Assembly: GCA_949752745.1 (NCBI GenBank)
Contig: OX457027.1
Location: 82,019,214 to 82,083,213 of the forward strand
Source: Protula sp. h YS-2021
Lineage: Eukaryota > Annelida > Polychaeta > Sabellida > Serpulidae
Direction of reading: 5' to 3'
DNA length: 64,000 bases
Part shown: positions 43,206 to 55,403 of the stretch, piece after piece
Numbering within the stretch: position 1 is the stretch's first letter
How the letters are laid out: each line of letters begins with the position of its first letter
Made by a program: the position numbers and the translations under genes
The notes under the pieces: generated by a model
Told to the model about the DNA's origin: nothing
Databases searched by the model: none
The model's input: only the letters and a program-made list of their open reading frames with translations

Positions 43206-45660
43206 ATAGGATGAAGGAATCAGGATGAAGGCACTGAGTACAGCAAGGGAGGCCTTTGGGCGGGAGATGAACACATTTTTCACAGACTTGCATAAGATTG
43301 CAAGTGATTGTGTTTTTTTTTATTTCTGTTGTATTGTCTTGGAAATGTGTCCATTCTCATGCATTAACGATCAAAATGACTAACTGGGCAAAGAAATGAT
43401 ATAATCGAAAGATGGCGTTTACATTCATTCCTGCTCAAATATAATAAAAAAAAACCAAAGCTGCAAAACTGACATCCCTATCTCAGTATCCCTATCTCAT
43501 CTTTCCCAATATACAACTAAAATGTAAGAGGGCCATGGCAACGGCATTGGTCTCACGTTACACGTAAAGACACACCGGGGAGCAGGGAAGGAAGTTAATC
43601 TACTGTGACTGGCCTATCCGCCTTTACGAACCCTGTGTGTGTGCTTGAGCCTAATTGGATAAATGCTTCAATTGCTTCTCCCTTCACTACAGCGTTTCCT
43701 TTGATACGTCAACATGAAAGGGGATGTAACAGACGCCACTTAAGTGGCATCGATTACTCTCCTTCCAGAACTTAAACACTGCTTGAAGACTGGGTATTGC
43801 TCTTGTGGCCTGGGGTATTTTTGTTCCTTCAGCAAACTAGACATAAATCTCTAAAGTGCTATCAAATAAGGATAAAAAAACTAAAGTCTTTGTTTATGAG
43901 AGCTCGGTCAATGAGAATATCAATCGAGCGCTTAGTTTGGGAAGTTCTGTGATAGCTGCTGTGTAATTTTGTTAGTTTTGACAGTTACAGGGATGCTGAC
44001 ATTTCCTTTGAAACAAGGCCATGTAGACCGACTGTTGTATGAACATGAACAAAGCAGACACCACGCTCCACTCGTCTCAACTGTACTTGTCATGAAAACA
44101 AAACAAAACAAAAAAAAAAAAAAAAAAAATGGGCGTGGCCGCAACATTGGTCAGCTATTTTTTAATATCGTGACGTTTCAGCTGTAAGATTTTAAAATAT
44201 TTTATTCAAATATTTTGCTAGCTTGAAATTTTATCCATGCACATTATGCAAGATTCGATGGCGAGTTTTTCACAGCGGAACGTGCATTAATATATATACA
44301 ACAAACAACGGGCTAGAACTACTTTTTAACAATCCTTTTCCATTATGAAGAACCGGCAAATAAAACCATAAACAAAAGTTTATTGGCTCAAAGTATACTA
44401 CAAGTGTGTGTTAAAATAAATATTAAAATGCATACTAAATACGGTGAATAGGATTATAATAAATTCCGCTGCAGAAAGTGTTTTCATACGCTTAAGCAAA
44501 AGCAAGAAATAAAAATAAAAAACGAACAAAACAAAAACAACAACAGATTATTAAAACACAGTTTATCTAAAAGTTTTACAGAAACGAACCGCTTCCTAAA
44601 ATATATATATAAACAGACTTTTAAAAGGGCACTTGGGGAAACGTAAGAGACGGGAAGAAGTCACACATCGAAAGTTAATACCAAAAAATGGGGGGGGGGG
44701 GGGGGGTCCAGGTGGATAAGAGCTAAGTGTGCACACAAATGCGGTGAGTGGTTTTCTGTGTGATACCGGTAATCTCAAGTGTTTGTCAATTGACAGGCCC
44801 CGATGCTTTATTCTTTGTGTGACCTGTGAAGGGAAATCTCTACACAGTTGTCAACAAGCTTTAAACAATATATATCCATTGTGTTGACACGCTTGAGCGA
44901 TAATTGTACCGTCATTGTACCGTAATAGCGCCCTAGGCACAGCACCAGGGTTCTCGTTTTACCTCTCGTTTTTGCGACAATAGCGCCCGAGTAGAACAAA
45001 ACATAAAAACTTCAGCTTAAGACCTGGAGGAAGGATGAGACTGGTGATTTAATGATTGCAGGATTAGATTCTTTTGTTTGCCTATTGAATTGAGCATCAA
45101 TAATGAAGACAAAATAGATCCATTTAATGATTGCATGGATAATGTATGAAACAAGGGAGTGCTGGTCTAAAATCTGCTTGACGGGAAGAGCGCAGCTATC
45201 TTGGTGCTTAAGCGAACATTTGCGGTTGTTCTCGACATCCTTCCCATACCGTGTGTTCTCACGGAGGTGGCTTGCTTAGGATTATTTGATTTTCTTAAAC
45301 CTCTAAAACACAGACTCACAGAAGATGAAGAATGCAACTAAATTTAAATAAAATAATTTACAAGACGAGGAACATTTAAAAAAAAACTTAGGCCGAAAAC
45401 CACATTTGCCTTGGATCTATTTGCATAAACTGTCATAGAAACGAATTTTAAAACTTCACTGTAATTTTAAATGACATTTGGATAAACTTATCATTCTGGA
45501 GAAAATATGTCAACTAGTTTAGTTCACATGAAGTGGGTAGCATTGCTCTTGCAACTAAGTTTAACAGCTTCTCAACCTGCAGGTAAAACTTCGTACTACA
45601 ACTCATATTACATGTAGTTGACGTGTTCTTAAAAACTCACTTGATCTTCTTGGGCAGTTA
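43206..45660. other. No recognised gene
   Basis: AT-rich sequence with a poly(A) run at 44108-44129 and a G-tract at 44691-44707. No domain or element ends identified. Confidence 0.5.
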
Positions 45661-45665
45661 TTCCT

Positions 45666-45710
<45 letters not shown>

Positions 45711-45987
45711 TTCTTCTTCTTCTTCTTCTTCTTCTTCTTCTTCTTCTTCTTCTTCTTCTTCTTCTTCTTCTTCTTCTTCTTCTTCTTCTTCTTCCACTTG
45801 TCCTGTTTCATTCTCATATCCTTCTTTCCTATTCTTTTTTTTCTCTTTGTTCTTCTTCGTCTCCTTCTTCTTCTTCTTCTTCTTCTTCTTCTTCTTCTTC
45901 TTCTTCTTCTTCTTCTTCTTCTTCTTCTTCTTCTTCTCCGTCTTCTTCTTCTTTTCTCTCTTCTTCTTCTTCTTCTTCTTCTTCTTT
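45661..45987. repeat. Compound (TTTC)n/(TTC)n microsatellites
   Basis: TTTC repeats (45661-45710) lead into TTC repeats to 45795, and a second TTC block runs 45865-45987. Leu-, Ser-, Lys- and Glu-homopolymer frames here are artefacts. Confidence 0.95.
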
Positions 45988-46238
45988 CAAGAGCAGGATA
46001 TATAGTAATTTGATGGAGGTATTGTTCTGCAATGGAAAGACCAGTTTAAATACATCTTTTCCTTTTCATGGAAGTGGCATTTTGTTCCAAAAACTGACAT
46101 AGCAAAAACTGATCTAGCGATAATTAGTTAACTAATAATTGACCTTACGTCAATTGATATAAATATCGGTAGAGCACCGCAATCTAACGTTTTATTTCGT
46201 AAAACGAGCTTTTACGAGTAAAAGCGCAATTCGCGTTC

Positions 46239-46402
46239 TCCACTTTTAGATGGGTTTCCCTTTGGTTAGATTTTCCACACAATAGAAACTTTTTCCTCGC
46301 TAATAGAATGAACCCTATCCCGCCTTCCATCCAGCCAGCCAATGAGAATGCAGATAACACAAAGTGCTACGTCACTGAAGCTGTCAATCATTCCCTTTTA
46401 GC
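46239..46402. repeat. DIRS left inverted terminal repeat
   Basis: Reverse complement of 54096-54262 with only scattered mismatches, including TTGGTTAGATTTTCCACAC and GTGCTACGTCACTGAAGC. Confidence 0.85.
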
Positions 46403-46452
46403 CCAAAATAGGTGGTGTCAACTCACCCAGGCTTGTAGGGGCTGGATGGGAG

Positions 46453-46575
46453 GGAGGATAGACTAAAAGTGGAGAACGCGAATTGCGCTTTTACTCGTAA
46501 AAGCTCGTTTTACGAAATAAAACGTTAGTTTTACTTCGCAAAAGCTTAGAATTCGCTTATCTCCACTTTTAGATG
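46453..46575. repeat. DIRS internal complementary region
   Basis: TAAAAGTGGAGAACGCGAAT to ACGAAATAAAACG is the complement of the left terminus. The continuation AGTTTTACTTCGC to CTTATCTCCACTTTT is the complement of the right terminus. The junction is at about 46526-46530 (CGTTAG). Confidence 0.85.
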
Positions 46576-47692
46576 GGACTAAAGTCCGGAGCAGGGGAGC
46601 CTGCCATTCTAAAGAAATTGCGTGAAAAAGGACGCGAATTGCAAATACTCGAAAGATTTTTGCGAAATAAACTTGTTAGATGGGATAGAATTGAAGTTAA
46701 ATAAAATCCCAAATCTAAGAAAGTTTGCTTTATTTGATTTCCAAACACCCTGATAGGGTAAAGGAGGGGAACCCTCTTTGCCCATGAAGGGATCTGGTAA
46801 CAAATAGAAAAAATTCTAAGTAACGGTGTCATAAAGTCTGAATAAACTTTATGCTGACTGACTGAGTATCCTTTACCATCCCCCTCCTGCCTCCCACTGG
46901 ATGGATCCCGACCTGGGATACTCTAAGCTCTGAGTAGAAGATAACAATAATACTGATTTATTGTTTTTCCTTCTTAACAAAAAGATCGTAACCTTGTAAA
47001 GGCTACCATGAAAAATAAAACTTGACACAGCATAATTACAAGTGACTGTGTCTTACAAAAGCATGCTAAATATTCTAAGACCTTGGGTAAATGTTAGAAC
47101 TGCTCTAAATCATTACCACTTAAAAACTTAAATTTTTGCGAAATTGACTGGCAATTTCGAGAAAATTAGGTGACTAGAAGCTTAGAACACTCACAAACTT
47201 GGATTGGAATCAATCCTGGTGATAAAAATCACTAAATGCCGTTGATTTTACAACTAAGCCCATAATGGTACTATGGGCCTTGGTCACATGGTCACTGTGA
47301 CACAGACCCTTGATGACCTCTGGGCTCTCAGTAAGGCCCGGGACTGCGGGAACGCTGGGTCGGGGAGAACTGCGTCTCCCCCCCCCTTTTTCCTTGAGTC
47401 AAGGAAATTTCTGAAGATACTGAGGCCAGGGTGTGGATCACAGTGAACATATGACACTAAATCAGTTCTAGGATAATTCGAGAAACTAAAATCCGAAAAA
47501 ACAGTCCGACGGTCTATACGGTAGCCGACGACGTGAAGTCGGCCGAACTGGGATAAGGGTATGTCCAGCGGGGTAGTGCACCGGTTATTTCTTGGGCTTG
47601 AAGTGGCTGGTAGCACGGTTCTTGACATAACCTCCCTTTTGCTTGCCCTTGCCTTTGGGTCTGGGCGTAGGCGATCTGTAACAGATTGACAA

Positions 47693-48830
47693 TTAGTTAG
47701 TAATGGTCGTCTCCGCAGCTATGAATGGGCCCAGAGAATAGAGGCCTGAGAGTTCATCTTGGGAGAAGTCTTTAAGATAATACTTAACGAAGGAATTGGG
47801 AGAAGCCCAACAACCTGTTTTAAGTATATCCGACAACGACACATTACGTAGTGCTCTAAGCGAATTTGCCACCTGCCTGACTTGATGGGCTTTCACTTTT
47901 AACTCTGACTGAAGGACTGTGTCTGATTGTGCTTCGTCATACGCTGTCATAATGACCCCTTTTATGTAGTTTGAAATAGATTGCTTAGAGAGGTCTTTAT
48001 TGAACTTGGGCATATAGGAGATAATAAGGGCTTTTTGATTTTTTGACCTATATACCTCCGAAAGTTCTAAGTATAGACGTAAGGCTTTGACGGGACACAA
48101 GGAGACTAAGTCCTCAGAGATCTGTTCCTCTGGTAGGGATGGTAAGTTGATGTGACTGAAAGTGCCCATCCCATGAGTAATGATGTGGGTTTTGCCCATG
48201 AAGCCGGCCCTAGGGACGAGAGTGATGTTTTTCCACTCCCCGTTCTCTTTGCTTACCGTCCTGTCTAGGGCGTGTATTTCGCTCCTCCTCTTGCCGGAAG
48301 CGAGGGCTAGCAAGAAAGTAAACCTTACCGTAGCATTTTTGGCTGAGATTACATCGTTCCCAAAAATGTCCGGGCGCTGAAGGTACCTCAGTACTAGGGA
48401 CAGATCCCATTGTGCGACGTTCGATGGAGTAGGGGGAGAGTTTACCTTGAAATGACGAATCAATTGAGAGATAGACGTGTCATCCCCTGGGTCATAGCCC
48501 TTAGAGGCCTTGAGCCTGGAGCCTATGGCTGCTCTATAACCTTCAATGGAGCTTACCTTTAAACCTTCGTTTGTGAATAGGTGATCTAAAAAATCTGCTA
48601 TCACTGAAGGAGAGGCCTGGAATGGGTCTAGCTTAGACTTATTACACCAGGATGCGAATTTGTTCCATTGAGACCTGTACACCTTGGCAGTAGATTGTTT
48701 GTGGCTGTTTACTATTTTATCTACTATGTTCTGTGAGAAGCCTTTCTTTTTTAGGAAGGACTGGTCAGGCACCAAAGGTGTAGGTTCAATAGGTGAGGGG
48801 CTGGGTGAAAATGATGCCAATGGGGTTGGA
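47693..48830 (-). CDS. DIRS tyrosine recombinase
   Basis: The frame is open from 50650, but only the part after ~48830 reads as protein; upstream it is a shadow of RT. An N-terminal SAM-like segment (HKQSTAKVYRSQWNKFASWC, VIADFLDHLF) precedes the catalytic domain. The first Arg is in SGKRRSEIHALD, the His-x-x-Arg box is AHQVRQVANS and the nucleophile Tyr lies in FVKYYLKDFS. These are the tetrad residues of tyrosine recombinases, which replace the DDE integrase in DIRS elements. It overlaps the RT frame by ~80 bases, a common DIRS layout, and would need reinitiation or frameshifting. It ends at a TAA at 47693 with no internal break. Confidence 0.88.
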
Positions 48831-50700
48831 ATAGGATTTCTCTGTGGCACGGGATTGGAGTCGTCTTGACTATCTTGCACCTGAGGAGCAAGGTAAACCA
48901 AGGGGCCTCCGGCATCCGCGGGGCTACCAGTAGCAGGGCTCGTGGGCCCAAGTCCAGTACCCGTTGTAGTACCTGGGAGAGGATTGCCTGTGGTGGGAAG
49001 GCATAGAGTACCTCTTGCAGTGGCCATGGACAGCTGAGGGCATCTATTGCCCACGCTGCTTGGTCCGGGCATGGGGAGACATACCTGGGTAGACGTGTTG
49101 TTACTGCATTGGCAAACAGGTCTAGCGTTGGGGGCCCCCATGGTGACTGGATCGTCACCCACTGAAAGGACTGGGGGGCTAGGCACCACTCCGTGTGGAT
49201 TACCTGGCCTACTCTGGAAGCTAAATCGGCCAGTACATTGAGTTTTCCCGCCAAATGACGCGCTGAGAGGGTGATTTGAGATTGGTGAGCTAAAGATAGG
49301 ATCTTGTAGGTCAATATTGATAGAGGGAGGGATCTGGTCCCCCCTTGCCTGTTTAAATATGCCACGGCTGTTGAGTTGTCTAGGAGAAACAGAACACTCC
49401 TGCTTTGGAGTCGGTCGGACAGTCTGTTCAGTGCTATCCACACGACCCGTAGTTCCAGCCTGTTTATGTGGTACTTTTTGAAAGAGGGGGGCCATTTGCC
49501 CTTCCACATCTGGCGTTGGCAATGTATACCCCATCCCCCTTGGGATGCATCCGTTTGGAGTTCTATTTCCGGGGGTGGGGGATGGAAGGGTGTGCCCTCG
49601 TTTAAGATTTGTGGATTGGTCCACCAGGATAGGGAGGCCAGGGCAGCCTGTGACACGGTCATTTTTGCCTGAGGGTGCCTCCCCTGTCTGAGGGCCCTCC
49701 TTACCTGTCTTTGGAAAGGTCTGTAATGTAAGCGGCCCAGGGGAACTGTCCGTTCCGTGGCCACTAAGAGACCTAGCAAGGACTCCATGGGATGCAGTCT
49801 TACCTTTTTTCCTGCCTGAATCCCTCGTATGCCCTGCGTGATCTTTTGCTGCCTTTCTGTTGTAGGAAAAGCTCTCGCACTTACCAGATCCCACCTTTCC
49901 CCCAGAAAGACGATGTCTTGCTTGGGTGCTAGTTCCGATTTGGGGAGATTGACCACTAAACCTACCTGTAAGGCTTTGCGCACTAGTGCAAGGGTCTGGC
50001 GGTGGGCCGTGCCCTTGTCTGTGTGTGCCAGAAACCAATCGTCCAGGTACTGGAACACGAGCATACCTTCTAACCTGGCCCATGCTTTGAGTACTTTCAT
50101 AATTTTTGAGAATACGTACGGGGCCGTGGAGAGGCCGAAAGGGAGTGCCCGAAACCAGAATCTTTTTGAGCCTATTTGAAAGGCTAGAAACTTTCTCGCT
50201 GATCGATGCATTGGAATGTGGAGATAGGCGTCTGAAAGGTCTATGGATGTGCCCCACATCCCTTCCTGCAAGCTTTCCTTTATGACCTGAGCGGTGTCCA
50301 TTTGAAAGGAGGTTACCTGCAGGAAGTCGTTTAGGGCTGACAGATCTATGACCAATCTCCAACCCCCCGATTTTTTGGGAACCAAGAAAACCCTGCTGAA
50401 AAATACTGGTTGGTTTTCTGGCACTTCTTCCACCGCCCTTTTTTCTTGTAGACTTACGAGTACTTCCTGTAGGGCTACATCCCTTTCTGAGTCCCGTGGG
50501 TAGGAGGTGACAAGGGAATGAGGGGCCTTGTGGGCAAGGGGGATAGACGGTGGAAGGCCCCTCCCCTCCCGCTTGAACGGTAGGGGATAACCGACCTTCA
50601 ACCATCTGACCACGCGGCGGGGGGCTCCCATTTCTGCCCATTTCTGCCAAAATTTGCCTAGCCTTCCTCCTACGGGAAAGGATGCGTTCAAGGCTAACAA
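48751..50700 (-). CDS. DIRS reverse transcriptase - RNase H - methyltransferase-like polyprotein
   Basis: 649 residues, open. RT spans ~80-280 with SRVFLVPKKSGGWRLVIDLS, SIDLSDAYLHIPM (first Asp), ALPFGLSTAPYVF and the catalytic YLDD at 218-221 in FQYLDDWFLAH, as in DIRS. RNase H spans ~378-500 with LQTDAS (Asp384), RLELRVVW (Glu416), FLLDNSTAVAYL (Asp442) and VLADLASR. Then LDLFANAVTTRLPRYVSPCP begins the short C-terminal region that in DIRS1-like elements resembles a DNA adenine methyltransferase. It copies element RNA into cDNA. It follows the gag frame closely and overlaps the recombinase at its 3' end. The start is not certain: the frame may be entered from gag. Confidence 0.88.
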   Translation of the reverse strand: MLALNASFPVGGRLGKFWQKWAEMGAPRRVVRWLKVGYPLPFKREGRGLPPSIPLAHKAPHSLVTSYPRDSERDVALQEVLVSLQEKRAVEEVPENQPVFFSRVFLVPKKSGGWRLVIDLSALNDFLQVTSFQMDTAQVIKESLQEGMWGTSIDLSDAYLHIPMHRSARKFLAFQIGSKRFWFRALPFGLSTAPYVFSKIMKVLKAWARLEGMLVFQYLDDWFLAHTDKGTAHRQTLALVRKALQVGLVVNLPKSELAPKQDIVFLGERWDLVSARAFPTTERQQKITQGIRGIQAGKKVRLHPMESLLGLLVATERTVPLGRLHYRPFQRQVRRALRQGRHPQAKMTVSQAALASLSWWTNPQILNEGTPFHPPPPEIELQTDASQGGWGIHCQRQMWKGKWPPSFKKYHINRLELRVVWIALNRLSDRLQSRSVLFLLDNSTAVAYLNRQGGTRSLPLSILTYKILSLAHQSQITLSARHLAGKLNVLADLASRVGQVIHTEWCLAPQSFQWVTIQSPWGPPTLDLFANAVTTRLPRYVSPCPDQAAWAIDALSCPWPLQEVLYAFPPQAILSQVLQRVLDLGPRALLLVAPRMPEAPWFTLLLRCKIVKTTPIPCHREILFQPHWHHFHPAPHLLNLHLWCLTSPS

Positions 50701-50776
50701 ATTTTCTAAGTTTTCTGAGTTTAGAAAAGTATCGCCAGGAGACCAGGGAGTCTCTAGGCGGTACTTTGGTTGGCTG

Positions 50777-53078
50777 CTACCTGTTAGGTTGTGCTGACTG
50801 CCCCTCCGTCTTGGTGCCGTTGTTTGGCTTCTGTTTCTTGGGAGGAGGAGGCTGTGACTGCGTGCTGGGTCTCGCTTGATCCACGGGCTGCCTGTATGGT
50901 CTCTTGCGTTTTGGCGGGTGCCGGAAAGACGCTCGTGACATACGAGACATGAGTGCGTAGTCCTGCGAGAGAGAGCGGCTTTCTTGGTTCACACGTTCCA
51001 CCTCCGCCGGGGGAAAGAGTTCTTTCTGTCCAAGGATGGGCGCATGCCGCAGGTCTCTCAGTCCCTTCACGCTAGACCAGCAGTGCTGGAGAAACGCATC
51101 CCGCCGGAGGAATACCATGGATGTCATGAGGAAGGTGGACAGTTTGACTACATCTCTAGTCGCTAGAGCGAGGCATTCCAGAAGTTTAAAGGCCACCGGA
51201 TCGTCGAGGTGTAGGCCCTCCCAGCGTGTCTTTAAGGCTTTCAGGGTGTGGTCCTGGAAAGACATGATATTGAGTATGTGACGGGAGGAAGACTCAATGG
51301 TCCTGGCATCCTTCTCTACTAATGGGATGTCCGAATCGCTCCTAACCGATGGCATCCAAACTGTCCTCTTCGCCGGCTGTTCAAGTGCCTCCAGGGGTAC
51401 TAAGTCATCAGAGGACCTGTACGGGCCCGGTCTCACTGCACAGTGCTTAGATGCGTGAAAGCGGGAGAGAGTGCGACCCTCGCTGGCGTCAAGCTTCTTA
51501 AACTCTTTGGTACGGACTGTAATAGCGTTGGCAATCCCTTCACTGGTCGAGAGTGCTACAAACGAGTCCTGCGGGGGCAACACTGTCTGTGAGGTCATTC
51601 TTATGGGCGAATCTTCCTTGTCGAGACCTGGCGACCCAAAGGTGACGTTAGCCAGCCGCGCAATTTCTTTGACAGCATCCCTGAACGGCACGTCCTCGGG
51701 GGCTATGGTAGATGACGCTCCCGAGGGTGTGGGCTCTTCACTGCGGGGGGTGAGGTCCGGCGGAGAGGGGGTTCTGATGGGGCGTCTGCCTGCTGCCGCC
51801 GGATCTTTCCAGAGCCTCTGACCGCTACCCGGAGATCTAATGTAATCCATCTCTCGCAAGGGGAGGCGGAAGTGGGCAGAGGGGGGGGGGGTTGTCATCT
51901 GTCGTCCCTCCGACTCCTCGCCCTCGGACTCTTGCTCCTCCGAATCCCGACCACTGTCGTTCCCTGGCTGTTCTGCGGATGGATCAGTCGGTACTTCCCC
52001 GGAAGGTGTGTAAATTTCCCGTTCTCTGTTGAGAGGGACTGCCGAGAGGGGCGATGTAACCGATTGCAGGTCGTCATCATCCTCTTGAATCAATCTCGAC
52101 GCCTGTCCCGACGGTGGGATCTCCGAGGAATCCTCATCACTAGCTGAGCCCGACTCTGCCAGCGTATTTCGACGTGCCAGCAGGGGGGTGGGTGCGGGGA
52201 GGAAGCGCGGTCCTCTGGGGGACGAGAGATCGTGGCCGATGGCTTATGGCGTTTTCTCGGAATCGGCGTAGATTCCTGGTTCTGGAGACGCAATTGTAAC
52301 TCTTGTAGTTGTTTCTGCATTTGAGTTTGTAACGCTAAAAAGGCTGAAAACTCCCCTGCCAGGTTTGGAGATTGGGTAGAGGGAGATGGCTCGATCTGTG
52401 TCGGGATCCCCAACTGACCAGCCGCCGTTGTAAACGAGGCTCCCGACGCCGTATGAGTGACCGTCACTAGCTCCGGGGACTGAGACTTTGGTTGGATTTC
52501 AGACTCTGGAGGAATCGCCACTGTGGGGGAGAGGATGCCCACGCTCTCCGCAGCACTTCTCGTTCCCCTCCCTCAGGGATATCCACCTCGGCTACCGTTT
52601 CTGCAAAGGCCTTGGTTTTGAGTTTCTTGGCTTTTTTGCCTGTCACGGGCACGTCAGACTCCGAACCTAAGTCTATCCTAACCGGGGTGGAGACTTGATC
52701 CAGGATAACTGAGTTGGCTTTCCTCATTGTCTCTTCAACAAAGTCCTGGGTGATAAACGGCGTAGAGGAGAGAATACGACGGCGATCCCGTCTACGGTCG
52801 TTTCGTGCCCTGTTCTTATAAATCAGTTTCCAGTCGTCTGATGTGAGATCCCGGCACTCTGGGCACGTATTGAGTTCGTCACAGAGGGGCAACCCACTAT
52901 TCCTCCGACACCGATCGCACACCGTATGAGGATTCCGCGCAGAGGGATGGTGGGGACACTGCAGTAGCTTAGGAGGCGAGCGCATGGTGGGCTCTGTCAT
53001 ATCTGAAAGACAAGCAGAAAAGAAGCCATAAGTGACTGCAACAGAATTCTGCAAGTAGACATATATATAACGCAACAC
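50777..53078 (-). pseudogene. DIRS ORF1 (gag-like), split by two frameshifts
   Basis: Three frames tile one protein of roughly 750 residues. 53078-52467 starts after a leader and has a Cys/His-rich zinc-binding segment (CPHHPSARNPHTVCDRC, then CDELNTCPEC). A shift near 52540 leads to 52542-52090 (VAIPPESEIQPKSQSPEL; a Gln/Leu-rich coiled coil, FLALQTQMQKQLQELQLR). A second shift at a C-run near 52180 leads to the frame reading EDDDDLQSVTSPLSAVP and the conserved capsid-like LEQPAKRTVWMPSVRSDS, LNIMSFQDHTLKALK and the basic tail to 50777. Shifts may be real mutations or sequencing errors in homopolymers. Confidence 0.75.
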
Positions 53079-53130
53079 TGACGGAGTTACTGCGACTTAA
53101 ACAAGTGACCGAGCGTTGCTGGTGTTAATC

Positions 53131-53131
53131 A

Positions 53132-53166
<35 letters not shown>
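53131..53166. repeat. Poly(T) tract in the DIRS 5' leader
   Basis: About 35 consecutive T between the gag start and the 5' terminal repeat. Runs this long are prone to length error. Confidence 0.9.
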
Positions 53167-53169
<3 letters not shown>

Positions 53170-54095
53170 TGAACCAGAATAAATTCTGACTCTCTGACCG
53201 AAAGCAATGCTTTAAGGCGCTTTCTAGCTGCTTTCTAGGGAGGGGGACCATAATGGGCACAATTTATGGGCCCCAGTACCATAATCCCGACGTGGGCCTC
53301 GGTCCCGTGACCAAAAGAGGCTTCAGGCCAGATCCCCACATGGGTCTCGGTACTTAGTCCCGTGCCCATGACGGTCCCTGTCAGGGGAAAGAACCCGTTA
53401 CGGGCCTAAGTCCCCGGTACCGCGACCAGGATGGGACTTGGGGGGGGGGGCGAAATGGTCCCTGCCCGTCACGGAATCTCCAATCCCATAGCCCACAAGG
53501 CTAAGATGGGATCGGTGTACCGCGTACGGCACGGGATAGCCATAACGGTCCCCTGCGGTCCCCGAGTGGGTATCGACGCCAAAAAACGCCGGAAAACCGC
53601 TAGAAAACGCCGAAAAGCATTTCTACCTCCTGAACTGGGGTCAGAAATACACCACTGCTGGTAGACGACTGACCAGTTCCAAGGAGTAATAGCCAAACCC
53701 ATGCCTGGTCATACCGCGATGACACAGACACCAGGCAAGGCCTAGAGTCTTAGCAGGCACAGCAGACTGAAAAGACTCAAACAACTCCTAGAAGCTGTGT
53801 GCTGGAAGCTAGTAATAGATTCGATCCTGTAGACTTCTGTGGAGAAGAGAGGCACACTTCTCGGGACTGGGGAAAGTGTCACCGTTCCGTGTAAACTCAC
53901 CAACTACCTGACCGAAGTACAAGATGCTAAAATCCTTGCTTAATCGTGGGCTAAATTAATCCACACAAGTACACAAGCAATATTAGTCCTTTAGATAAGA
54001 AATAAAGCCACTAAAGGCAAATTCGCACCTTGAACTAGATCCCTTTTTCCAAAAAATTGCGGAGCACACAGAATGGCGTGTGTTGACAACGCCAC
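53170..54095. other. DIRS 5' untranslated region
   Basis: Between the gag frames and the right terminal repeat. Repeated short GGTCCCGTGACC / GGGCCTCGGTCCC-type words at 53250-53560 form imperfect dyads. No gene seen. Confidence 0.5.
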
Positions 54096-54262
54096 ACTAA
54101 AAGGGAATGATTGACAGCTTCAGTGACGTAGCACTTTGTGTTATCTGCATTCTCATTGGCTGGCTGGATGGAAGGCGGGATAGGGTTCATTCTATTAGCG
54201 AGGAAAAAGTTTCTATTGTGTGGAAAATCTAACCAAAGGGAAACCCAGCTAAAAGTGGAGAT
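54096..54262. repeat. DIRS right inverted terminal repeat
   Basis: Mirror of the left repeat, on the 5' side of the element (coding strand minus). Confidence 0.85.
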
Positions 54263-54404
54263 AAGCGAATTCTAAGCTTTTGCGAAGTAAAAATATATTT
54301 TCTCCAAACTTTTGTTCATTAAAATTATTTATCGAATTGATTAATAAATCAAATTCATATAAATTACCATTATATGTTCCTTTTCCAAGCAGAGAAAGCA
54401 GTGA

Positions 54405-54475
54405 TAGTTGGCTCATTTGGTCTTGTGATTCGAAGGTCCCAAGTTCCAATCCAGCTCGGGGTGGGATTGGTTTTC
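54405..54475 (+). repeat. tRNA-derived SINE-like head
   Basis: TAGTTGGCTCATTTGGTC fits an A box and AAGTTCCAATCCAGCTCGG a weak B box, ~35 bases apart. It is followed by unrelated sequence with no poly(A) in reach. A remnant. Confidence 0.45.
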
Positions 54476-54855
54476 ATTCCAAATTCCTTAATTAGCCAAG
54501 CGAATGCAGTGGGTTAGATCATTTATCACGGGAATCAAAATTAACGCCCACTGGATCTTTCTGCAGTCCCTTAAAATTTATAGCGGTTTTTGTAACTCTG
54601 TTATTATTTGTCTTGCTTTGTTTTTTTTTTTTTGTTTTTTTTTTTTGTTTTTTTTTTAATTTTTATAGTGTATTTCAAAGATGTTCAAGAGTTTGGTATC
54701 GGTATTTATGTGTGCAAGAGATATCCTAATGAGCATTTTGTGCCATTAGAAATGTATAAAGAATGCCATGAGTTTGCTTATTGTCGCTTGATTATAGGGA
54801 TAGATCATGGAGATTTGTTTGTTTGTTTGTTTGTTTTTTTTTTTTTTTTTTTTTT

Positions 54856-54951
54856 TGTATGGGATTCGAGCACGCGTGGAAAGCCTGTGAACGAATCGTG
54901 CAGCGGTCAGTTCATTGGCCTTCCACAAGTGCTCGAATCCCATACAAAACA
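54856..54951. repeat. ~30-bp stem inverted repeat next to a poly(T)
   Basis: GTATGGGATTCGAGCAC..TGGAAAGCC and GGCCTTCCACAAGTGCTCGAATCCCATAC form an imperfect 30-bp stem with a ~34-base loop. The arms contain a B-box-like ATTCGA core, so it may be a folded tRNA-derived repeat. Confidence 0.75.
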
Positions 54952-55403
54952 TGCCTGCTCCATGGTTTATCACTATTATAACACAAACGGGCAAAATCAT
55001 TGCTTAAATGGCGAAAAATTGCCAAAAACTCGTTATTTTTCGTGAAAATGTTTTCATGGTATTGTTCTGCGACCTGAGTGACGCATAGCAACTTAAGCAG
55101 TGCAAAGGCAAACGTTTTGCGTCACAAAGCCATCATCATATAGTTTCTAAGCGTCATGCCTATATTGCTATTCTGTGGATTGGTTTCACGACTTTTGTAC
55201 TTAGCTGGAGAATGCTGACGCTTTCCTATGATTTCTTTATACGGGAGTGCATTATTCAATCGGTGCGTATTATAATAATTATCACTAGATCAGTTGTCGT
55301 GTGTCCCTTTTCTTTCATATACAGTGATGACAATAATACTTTACTTTCGCCCATGGTGGTCATGTTTACCGAGCCCACTATATACTTAAACAAGATACCA
55401 CAG

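Larger units (their letters stand above)
46186..54292 (-). mobile_element. Complete DIRS-type tyrosine-recombinase retrotransposon, ~8.1 kb
   Basis: Coding order on the minus strand is gag, RT-RNase H(-methyltransferase-like) and overlapping tyrosine recombinase. Ends carry inverted repeats: 46239-46402 is the reverse complement of 54096-54262. An internal complementary region at 46453-46575 contains, fused, the complements of the extreme left end (46186-46254) and the extreme right end (54250-54292). This arrangement, used to circularise the cDNA, is diagnostic of DIRS elements, and it lies near the element's 3' end as expected. No target duplication is expected. RT and recombinase frames are open; gag has two shifts. 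Confidence 0.9.

Noticed and set aside
45603..46102. Leu/Ser- and Glu/Lys-rich proteins
   Set aside because: They arise from TTTC/TTC microsatellites.
48830..50650. First ~600 codons of the 985-codon minus-strand frame as part of the recombinase
   Set aside because: This part overlaps the catalytic RT and RNase H in another frame and shows no protein-like motifs; only the last ~380 codons are recombinase.
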